DNA of 9,706 nt from Motiliproteus sp047622605 (lineage in GTDB: Bacteria > Pseudomonadota > Gammaproteobacteria > Pseudomonadales > Balneatricaceae), in assembly GCA_047622605.1 (NCBI GenBank), contig JBLHND010000141.1, forward strand, positions 1 through 9,706, written 5' to 3'. Made by a program: the position numbers and the translations under genes. Positions 1 to 5,584 of this stretch are shown piece after piece. A model generated the notes under the pieces. That model was given only the letters and a program-made list of their open reading frames with translations. It was not told where the DNA came from and did not search any database. The number at the start of each line of letters is the position of its first letter. The stretch's first letter is position 1.

Positions 1-80
1 GGTGGAGCAGATTGTGGAACGGAGAGGTAGTGGAGCTTTCCAGCAGCTTATTATCTCTATACGTCCTTCCAGAGGGAGCT

Positions 81-3000
81 ATGACAGGAGGGGAAACAGG
101 GCCAGGTTATGAGGGTACGATCCGAGAGGGTCTGTCGCAACTCCCTGAGATCGACGGTCCCTGTCATCACATCGCATTCGATGGCACGTCGGTGTGGGCG
201 TTCGGAACTGACAGCGATGTCATCGGGCTCGACGAGGAAGACGGTGAACCGGTGCCCTGGAATATCGGCCCGGCTGCCTCGCTTGCCTTTGATCGCGTCA
301 GTGGTAGTTTTCTGGTCGCCAGGGATGGAAACGTCTTCTCGTACGAGTTCAAGGATGGATTGCCCCGGCCTCTCATCGCGCCGGACTATAGGCCGTTGGC
401 GATAGAACACGATGCGCCCGTTATCTCGATTGTGACCCCGGAAAATAATCTCAGGACGCAGGCCGGCCAAGCTGTTGGATGGGCAACTGCGTGCGAGGAT
501 GGGACGGTTCATCTCTGGGGTTGGAACTTGAATAGCCACGGGCATCACCACGGTTTGCCCCAACCCTTACAAGACGAGCGCGGCCATCCGATCGTGCTGC
601 ACCATGATGGCCTTCGTGCCCTAGCCTTCTCGGAAAACGGACGCATGCTGGTGACGGGCTCCGAGTCTGGCGAGGCGCGACTGTGGGAAACGACGACGGG
701 TAAAGCCGTGTGCGACCCGAAGGGCTTCGAGGTGGTCATTACCCACGATGCCGCGATCAGCGCAGTCACCTTCGGTTCTGGCGGCCGCCTGGTGGCGGGC
801 GAACGGGTACCCGTGACGAACGTTGTGACCGCCGGAGCGGGCGGCACGGTCCGCGTCTGGGACGTCGAGGCTCTGCAGGGTCCTCATCAGCGCTTTCAGG
901 GTGACCTGTCGAACGTGCGGCTCTACCCCCAGGCTCTCAAGCAGGACGAGATCGAAGCCGCCATTCTCAAAGACCTTCCGGAAATCCAGGTCGGCACCAT
1001 CTTCCCCCTGGACTTCAGCTTGCACAACGACCAGCAGCAGCACGTGCTTTACCTCACCGACGAACCCCAACAGCTTCATTTGGACATCACCAATGTTGGC
1101 CGCCGCAACGTGATGCTGCCCAGCGGTAAGGGCAAGGCGAATGACGAAGGTCATAGCGCCGCGCCCACCGAAAGCACTCTGGAGATCCGTTTCCGTCCGG
1201 GTACGCTCAAGCCGGAGTCCCGCATCGCGCTATCGACGCCAGATGTGGATCACGCCCAAAAACTCGGACACATCGACGACTCGGCTAACTGGGCACTCCG
1301 GCAAACCAGGGATGCGGACGGTACCGATGTTATCCATCTGCTGCGCAAGTCAGCGGCCTCGAATGCCGGAAACGGCACTGCTGACGCCGCCGCTACGCTC
1401 CTCCCCGGCGAGACGCTCTACCTGACGCTGGGTGGAGTGCTGGCCAACGTCAGTCTCGGCACCCATTCCACGCGGGTGCAGTTGAAATACCGGCTGCACT
1501 ACGACCAGGATACGCCCCTGTCCGGCAGCCGGCTGCATTACCTGCGCGTGCTGAATATGAGCGATTCCAGACTGCAGACCAACCTGGAAGATCTCCTGGG
1601 TAAATCGGTCACTGTCCAAGCCAGCCTTGAATCGGTCAAGGGTGGGCAAACCACACTTGCCGGAAGAGTGGCTGCACTGGAAAGCAACCTGGAAATCACA
1701 AAAAAGATCGAACAGACGGAATACCTCCTCGAACTGGGTCAGTATTTCGAACACGGCGGCCCTCTGGTCGCCGGAATCGTCGGGGTCCCTGCCGTAATCA
1801 ATGATGGCACGTCGAATAACAGGTTGCAGCTGCGAATTGACAATCGTAACACCGAGCCAGGACATGCAGCCGCTCTGAATAGTGACCATTCACCCATATT
1901 CAGAGTGTATTTATACCATTTTTCCAATTTAGACTGGAGTCTGCTGAGCTCGGGCGACCTTGATTCGGTGAGTAAACTGACAGTCTTCGAACTGCCTGTC
2001 GCCGTCGAACACCCTAAAGAAGGTGAGCCAAAAGAGTCGGAATTCCCGAGAGTGTCTGATCATTGGCAGGCCAGAAAAGTTGTGGAGGACCACCTGGCCT
2101 ATATCGAAATCACCAGAAAAGTCGGGGTGGGTGACAGCGAAAAATTCCAGGGCCTGGACCTTATCTTGGAAGACTTCACGTGTAGTGCCGACGACCGGGC
2201 AAATCGGTCTGCCGCTGAGAAGCCCCAGACGGGTACCGCCTACGTGAATATATGGTATCAGCACGTAGGTGTGGGTGAAGACCAGAATAAGAGCAATCTC
2301 GAAGGTTGGCTGAGGGTTCCGGTAGAACGCTCACCGATCCTTCCCCATGGAGATTCGACGCTTGTCAGCCGAAGCCTGAGCCTTATCGACAATGCCTATC
2401 TCGGGTTCCACCACCAGGATGTACAGAGGGGTTTCGATCCCGGCACCCCAGACAGCGCCGTGTCCATCGACGCGAATGGAGCCCTGCAAATAGCAAGCAA
2501 GGATGCGATCGGGCTCTATCCAGGCGCGCAGCCCACGGGTGCCAGCGTGCCGCAGGGAACGCGGGGCCTGGTCCTCAAGAATGACGGCGAGGGTGTTCAG
2601 GTTGCGCTGGACGGTGGACTCCAGGCGACCGGCGACATCGATGCCGTTGGCGCGATATCCGCAGCCAGTCTGACGGTCAAAGGCGATATCACGGTGGAGG
2701 GCAAGGTGGGCCCCCAAGACGGACTGGGTAGCTATCTCGTCCCCCGTGGGGCGATCATCATGTGGAATGGCGATCCAAGAACCAACATTCAGACGCCGCC
2801 GGACGGGTGGGTCCTTTGCGACGGCAAAAATGGCACGCCGGACCTCCGTTCGAGATTTATCATCAGCGCCGGGCCGGGCGATGCCAGTAATGAGCTCTCC
2901 GCCTACAGCCGTGGCAATACGGGAGGCCAGGAGCAGGTCCGGCTAACGGAACCACAGCTGCCCGGCCATGTACATTATGGAGCAACTGCCAAAGATGGTG

Positions 3001-3233
3001 CGCATCAGCATCTCTCGCAGAGAACCAGCCGTGCGGATAATGATGATAACGACACGCCAGGGAATTTTATGGGCGACCCGAATCGGGAATATTACAGCAG
3101 TTATGATGTTGGAAGAGTAACTCAGACTGGGAGTGAGCACAGCCATGGCTTTAAGACCGAGAGTACCGGTGGCAGCGGCGAGCATGAAAATCGCCCCCCT
3201 TACTATGCGCTTTACTACATCATGAAGCTCTGA
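81..3233 (+). CDS. WD40-like / beta-module / phage tail-collar mosaic protein
   Basis: Large protein of 1050 residues if it starts at ATG 81, which has AGAGGGAG just upstream. The frame stays open to the left edge of the window, and the upstream codons spell a possible blade end (RLWN), so the true start may lie outside. Domains in order: about five WD40-like blades (residues 15-265; clearest are VHLWGWN near 143, ARLWETTTGK near 200 and TVRVWDVEAL near 256); a beta-rich module (about 310-492); a coiled coil (about 494-555); a second similar beta-rich module (about 570-755); a stalk of short GDI/GAI/GDI/GKV repeats typical of trimeric fibres (about 794-880); and a tail-collar domain (885-1050) with PPDGWVLCDG, TPDLRSRF and the terminal RPPYYALYYIMKL. 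HxH motifs lie at 963-965, 975-977 and 1020-1022. There is no signal peptide at ATG 81. Collar domains usually sit at the tips of tail fibres, so a binding role is inferred. The WD40 fusion is unusual. Domain calls are fairly sure; function is not. Confidence 0.7.
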   Translation: MTGGETGPGYEGTIREGLSQLPEIDGPCHHIAFDGTSVWAFGTDSDVIGLDEEDGEPVPWNIGPAASLAFDRVSGSFLVARDGNVFSYEFKDGLPRPLIAPDYRPLAIEHDAPVISIVTPENNLRTQAGQAVGWATACEDGTVHLWGWNLNSHGHHHGLPQPLQDERGHPIVLHHDGLRALAFSENGRMLVTGSESGEARLWETTTGKAVCDPKGFEVVITHDAAISAVTFGSGGRLVAGERVPVTNVVTAGAGGTVRVWDVEALQGPHQRFQGDLSNVRLYPQALKQDEIEAAILKDLPEIQVGTIFPLDFSLHNDQQQHVLYLTDEPQQLHLDITNVGRRNVMLPSGKGKANDEGHSAAPTESTLEIRFRPGTLKPESRIALSTPDVDHAQKLGHIDDSANWALRQTRDADGTDVIHLLRKSAASNAGNGTADAAATLLPGETLYLTLGGVLANVSLGTHSTRVQLKYRLHYDQDTPLSGSRLHYLRVLNMSDSRLQTNLEDLLGKSVTVQASLESVKGGQTTLAGRVAALESNLEITKKIEQTEYLLELGQYFEHGGPLVAGIVGVPAVINDGTSNNRLQLRIDNRNTEPGHAAALNSDHSPIFRVYLYHFSNLDWSLLSSGDLDSVSKLTVFELPVAVEHPKEGEPKESEFPRVSDHWQARKVVEDHLAYIEITRKVGVGDSEKFQGLDLILEDFTCSADDRANRSAAEKPQTGTAYVNIWYQHVGVGEDQNKSNLEGWLRVPVERSPILPHGDSTLVSRSLSLIDNAYLGFHHQDVQRGFDPGTPDSAVSIDANGALQIASKDAIGLYPGAQPTGASVPQGTRGLVLKNDGEGVQVALDGGLQATGDIDAVGAISAASLTVKGDITVEGKVGPQDGLGSYLVPRGAIIMWNGDPRTNIQTPPDGWVLCDGKNGTPDLRSRFIISAGPGDASNELSAYSRGNTGGQEQVRLTEPQLPGHVHYGATAKDGAHQHLSQRTSRADNDDNDTPGNFMGDPNREYYSSYDVGRVTQTGSEHSHGFKTESTGGSGEHENRPPYYALYYIMKL

Positions 3234-3246
3234 GGAAACGTTCGGT

Positions 3247-3447
3247 ATGATACGTCAAGGTGAAGTGCTCTATAGCCGACAAGCCTGCACGTCGGCGCCA
3301 CGCCAGGCGCTGGACGGGTTCGCGCGCATCCTGCGGCAGCTATTCGAGCGGCTGCTGTTGCTGATTGAGGTCAATCAGGCCTATGCACTGATCATGCCCG
3401 TTCTTGCGGCACGCATCGCGCATATCCAAGCGAAGGAGATAGATTGA
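3247..3447 (+). CDS. Small helical protein of unknown function, between fibre-like protein and ADP-ribosyltransferase
   Basis: A 66-residue ORF that I do not recognise. The start ATG lies 13 nt after the collar-protein stop, and its ribosome binding site (GAGGAA) overlaps that stop codon. Its TGA overlaps the next gene's ATG by one base (TGATG), so translation of the three genes is probably coupled. The protein is predicted mostly helical: a short basic start, then a long amphipathic helix rich in Leu, Ile, Ala and Arg (LRQLFERLLLLIEVNQAYAL), then AARIAHIQAKEID. It has no clear signal peptide. The hydrophobic run is too broken by charged residues to be a confident membrane segment. Its position suggests a chaperone or adaptor that links effector to carrier, but this is inference from context only. 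Tight spacing and ribosome binding sites on both sides support it as a real gene. Confidence 0.6.
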   Translation: MIRQGEVLYSRQACTSAPRQALDGFARILRQLFERLLLLIEVNQAYALIMPVLAARIAHIQAKEID

Positions 3448-4607
3448 TGTTTAGTAAAGCACGTAGATTTTCAAATGTGTTTACAACGTCAAGAGGTCTG
3501 CAAGGAATTGTTACACGTGGAGGGCTGCCCGGCATGGTAGGGCCGGTTGTAGGTGCCGCTCCGGCTGCTCCTGCGTCTCCGGTTATTCCTGCCGCTCCGG
3601 CCGCTCCGGCTGCTCCTGCGGCTCCGGCTGCTCCGGCTGCTCCTGCGGCTCCGGGGATTCCCGTGCCACCGCCGATGTTGCCTGGAGATCCAGTTATACA
3701 GGGGGGGCAGTATGCACAGCAGCGGAATCAGGCGCAGGCCGCTCGCGCCGCCCAGATAAACGCGGTCAGCCCAGAAATCAGATCAAAATACGACCGCGCA
3801 ATGGCATGTTGGGGCCGAAACCAGCCTAAAGGTAAAGTGTCTGACTACGGCTGGGAACACTTCATCAATACACCCGATGATCATAAGGCTACGTATATTG
3901 ATAACATGTGGGATGAAATGCTGATTCTCCAGGAAGGCAACACTAGGCGAGATGCGATGATCGACCCGGCGGAAAACGCTCTTCCTGGCATGGTCACGAT
4001 GGACCATGCGTTCTTAGAACATGGCTACTGCTTCCGATGCGATACACGCGTGCCGGCCAGTGTAGAGGCTGAAGGCTTCCGTCGATTATACGAATTCAAC
4101 GTTCCTGAAGACATCAAGGACACCTTGCCCCATCGGGCGGCCATTGGCGACAACAGAATACGGAGTCTCGGCATGTGGAAGGCTAATCGCGACGCCGTCA
4201 ACGAAATGACTATCTGTGTATCCCGCAATCTGAAGGGGTGCACGAAGTTTCCACGTCCCGATTATGTCGGGACCGCCTACGTCTACGCGATCAAGTTGCC
4301 GGCTGACAAGGAGGGTTTCGATACAGAGAAATGGCAGACCGCAGTGAATGGTCTATGGCGACCGGGCGAGAAGGCGTTCTTCGATATCGCCCCCGCAAAT
4401 GTGGTCGCTTACGTTAAGATTCAGAAGATTCGCAAAGAGCAAGGAAATGAGAATCAGCTTCATCGCTTCAGAGTGGCCCCGTTAACATGGACCTATACGG
4501 ATCATGCAATCGATGAAGACAAAGATCGGCTTGATGCTGAATTTATAAGCTTTAGGCATAATGGAGAGATTCAAGCAGTTATGCAGACGGACGACTTCTG
4601 GGAGTGA
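3447..4607 (+). CDS. Putative ADP-ribosyltransferase toxin (cholera/pertussis-toxin-like) with Pro/Ala linker
   Basis: A 386-residue protein starting at ATG 3447, eight bases after AAGGAG. A TTG three bases upstream is in frame but poorer. Residues 1-36 are basic and lack acidic residues; 37-77 form an Ala/Pro repeat linker; 78-185 are a Trp-containing region I do not recognise; 190-330 resemble the catalytic fold of cholera and pertussis toxins. Motif 1 is Y194-C-F-R197-C-D199-T-R201-V-P followed by GF, matching YRYDSRPP...GF of pertussis S1 and YRADSRPP of cholera A. Motif 2 is ICVS259, followed by the strand GTAYVYAIKL, comparable with STYYIYVIAT. Motif 3 is PGE308, with Pro at +8 and Val at +12 and +15, the same spacing as around cholera E112 and pertussis E129. 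The family transfers ADP-ribose from NAD+ to host proteins. Oddities: only one Ser of the STS motif is kept (VSRN), and P306 replaces the Glu/Gln two residues before the catalytic Glu. Target and delivery route are unknown. Confidence 0.78.
   Translation: MFSKARRFSNVFTTSRGLQGIVTRGGLPGMVGPVVGAAPAAPASPVIPAAPAAPAAPAAPAAPAAPAAPGIPVPPPMLPGDPVIQGGQYAQQRNQAQAARAAQINAVSPEIRSKYDRAMACWGRNQPKGKVSDYGWEHFINTPDDHKATYIDNMWDEMLILQEGNTRRDAMIDPAENALPGMVTMDHAFLEHGYCFRCDTRVPASVEAEGFRRLYEFNVPEDIKDTLPHRAAIGDNRIRSLGMWKANRDAVNEMTICVSRNLKGCTKFPRPDYVGTAYVYAIKLPADKEGFDTEKWQTAVNGLWRPGEKAFFDIAPANVVAYVKIQKIRKEQGNENQLHRFRVAPLTWTYTDHAIDEDKDRLDAEFISFRHNGEIQAVMQTDDFWE
3554..3653 (+). repeat. Ala/Pro-coding 9-bp repeat tract (linker)
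   Basis: Degenerate in-frame tandem repeat with a 9-bp unit (variants of GCTCCGGCT / GCTCCTGCG) that encodes Pro-Ala-Ala units in the ADP-ribosyltransferase gene. A longer 18-bp unit, CCGGCTGCTCCTGCGGCT, recurs within it. The tract makes a flexible or extended linker between the basic N-terminus and the catalytic part. Its near-identical units make it prone to length change by slippage. Confidence 0.85.
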
Positions 4608-4660
4608 GTCCTGCAGCTACGCAACTCGATGGCTTGAGCACTTACTTTAAAGACCACGCC

Positions 4661-4666
4661 TATAAT
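4661..4666 (+). promoter_or_regulatory. Putative -10 element (TATAAT) of a small transcription unit
   Basis: A perfect TATAAT hexamer lies 53 bases after the toxin gene and 33 bases before the ATG at 4700. No good -35 hexamer is found 16-18 bases upstream (the best is around GCACTT), so the promoter is uncertain. It would start a transcript near 4673 that ends at the terminator at 4825-4859, about 185 nt long. Confidence 0.4.
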
Positions 4667-4699
4667 AGGGAGTGCCGAGGACACGGGAAAGGAGAAACA

Positions 4700-4840
4700 A
4701 TGAGTATTGGGGTCAGTGAGTATTGGGGTCCGGTCTTTCGAAATCACCTATTTTTTCAAAAGATCGCCTGTAGGCTCGTAGGCTGGGATGAAATCCCAGC
4801 AATAACCCAGCGTTCTTCTGCTCTGCTCTGCAACGACTAA
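4700..4840 (+). CDS. Possible 46-residue small protein, unknown function
   Basis: A short ORF starting at ATG 4700, preceded by a strong ribosome binding site (AAAGGAG, spacing 5) and a TATAAT at 4661. The same frame can be read back to a GTG at 4604 overlapping the toxin stop, but that start has no good binding site. The product begins MSIGVSEYWGPVF and ends SALLCND. It has no recognisable domain or signal peptide. Its start codons lie in a 14-bp direct repeat, its middle in a perfect hairpin at 4782-4800, and its stop in the terminator loop. It may therefore be a non-coding RNA or decayed repeat DNA instead of a gene. As the only ORF directly after the toxin it is the sole positional candidate for an antidote, but nothing in its sequence supports that. 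Confidence 0.3.
   Translation: MSIGVSEYWGPVFRNHLFFQKIACRLVGWDEIPAITQRSSALLCND
4701..4730 (+). repeat. 14-bp direct repeat TGAGTATTGGGGTC, two copies
   Basis: Identical 14-bp copies at 4701-4714 and 4717-4730 are separated by AG, giving a 16-bp period. The core TATTGGGGTCAG resembles, from memory, a sequence often seen dispersed near REP-associated (IS200-like) transposase genes in gammaproteobacteria. No transposase is present here. Confidence 0.7.
4782..4800. repeat. REP-like perfect inverted repeat (8-bp stem, GAA loop)
   Basis: GCTGGGAT, GAA, ATCCCAGC form a perfect 8-bp stem with a 3-base loop, preceded by CGTAG and followed by CAATAACCCAGCG, which repeats part of the arm. The layout GTAGG-arm-loop-arm-CA matches a class of dispersed extragenic palindromes common in proteobacteria. 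It lacks a T-run, so it is not a classic terminator. Whether it recurs in the genome cannot be seen from one copy. Confidence 0.55.
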
Positions 4841-4859
4841 CGGCTGCAGAGCCTTTTTT
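4825..4859 (+). terminator. Rho-independent terminator
   Basis: GCTCTGCA (4825-4832) pairs perfectly with TGCAGAGC (4845-4852) around a 12-base loop, followed by C and six T. It lies between the + strand toxin operon and the convergent exonuclease gene, so it would end transcription of the operon and of the small unit at 4661. The opposite strand has no T-run after the stem. Confidence 0.85.
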
Positions 4860-4873
4860 CTATGCCCCGCTTT

Positions 4874-5584
4874 CTATTCCCACAGATCCTTCACCGGCAT
4901 CTCTGGATTGAGATGATGCGCAATCTGCGCCTGGAGTAGCTCCGCAGTGGCCACCGCGTCCGTGAGTGCGTTATGGGCATCGTAATGAGGCAGGTTGTAA
5001 CGTCTGCGGCTATGCCCTAGTCGAATGGGTGCAAGGGGCTTGTTCAGGAGTCTATCGAAGAAGCCCTGCTGCCCCTTGAGAATATTGGCTTCTATCTCCA
5101 TCGTATCCAGCAGGGGGAACAGCAGCGGTTCATGCAACAGTGCCATGACGGCTTTATTAAAGAACTCCCGTTCTATATAGCGATAATGGACCACGACCAG
5201 CTTGCCCTCGATAGCATCCAAAACCTGATCAAGAACGCGTTCCAGCGGGGGTGCGGCTTCCACATCCGAATGGGTAATACCATGGAAGACGATGGATGCC
5301 TCGGTCATAGCCTGCTCCGGCTTTACGATCCAATGCTCAGATTGAGCACAATAGATTCGTCTGATATCAAAAGGTACCAGACCGATGCTGACAATCTCGG
5401 CATCCTCTGCAGACAGACCGGTAGTTTCAAAATCCATCGCCACCATGGGTACCTGTCCAATCGGAGTGTCGGGATTTATCCCCCTCTGGCGATAGAAATC
5501 AGCGATCCTCTGGTTCGTTGAGGTGGTAGAACGTTGCTTATAATAGTCAACCCAATCTCTGGGACAGGCGCGCCCGAGATTCAT
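4874..5584 (-). CDS. DEDDh-family 3'-5' exonuclease (DnaQ-like)
   Basis: A 236-residue exonuclease domain protein (RNase T / DnaQ fold). Exo I is D51-F-E53-T-T-G; Exo III is H204-N-A-L-T-D209 followed by AVATAEL, marking the DEDDh class. It would remove nucleotides from 3' ends of DNA or RNA with two metal ions. Exo II reads VVHYRYIE138REFF, so the usual Asp is replaced by Glu and the usual HN by HY. From memory this HYRxIER form recurs in the subgroup paired with DUF294 proteins, so it need not mean loss of activity. About 45 residues precede the catalytic domain (YKQR, RIADFYRQRG). The ATG overlaps the stop of the upstream cNMP/CBS/DUF294 gene (ATGA), so the two are translationally coupled and probably work together. 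It is not the polymerase III epsilon subunit: length and context differ. Confidence 0.9.
   Translation of the reverse strand: MNLGRACPRDWVDYYKQRSTTSTNQRIADFYRQRGINPDTPIGQVPMVAMDFETTGLSAEDAEIVSIGLVPFDIRRIYCAQSEHWIVKPEQAMTEASIVFHGITHSDVEAAPPLERVLDQVLDAIEGKLVVVHYRYIEREFFNKAVMALLHEPLLFPLLDTMEIEANILKGQQGFFDRLLNKPLAPIRLGHSRRRYNLPHYDAHNALTDAVATAELLQAQIAHHLNPEMPVKDLWE

Noticed and set aside
2..112. Open frame at the left edge (reads VEQIVERRG... to TGA 112) as the end of an upstream gene.
   Set aside because: Only 36 codons, many rare Arg codons, and a 32-base overlap with ATG 81; nothing recognisable. It cannot be judged without sequence to the left.
621..1154. 177-codon ORF on the - strand.
   Set aside because: It lies fully inside the WD40/collar gene, antisense to it, has no domain signature, and the + strand frame there shows clear WD40 motifs.
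1350..1889. 179-codon ORF on the - strand.
   Set aside because: Antisense shadow of the mosaic protein gene, with no ribosome binding site or domain.
3554..3653. Repeat tract considered as a CRISPR or minisatellite.
   Set aside because: Units are 9 bp without spacers and keep the Ala/Pro frame of the toxin gene, so it is a protein linker.
3553..3759. 68-codon + strand ORF rich in Leu and Arg.
   Set aside because: It is the Pro/Ala repeat tract read in another frame.
4604..4699. GTG 4604 as the start of a 78-codon gene overlapping the toxin stop.
   Set aside because: No good ribosome binding site at GTG, whereas ATG 4700 in the same frame has AAAGGAG at 5-base spacing.
5132..5521. 129-codon + strand ORF.
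   Set aside because: Antisense to the exonuclease gene, whose catalytic motifs are clear.
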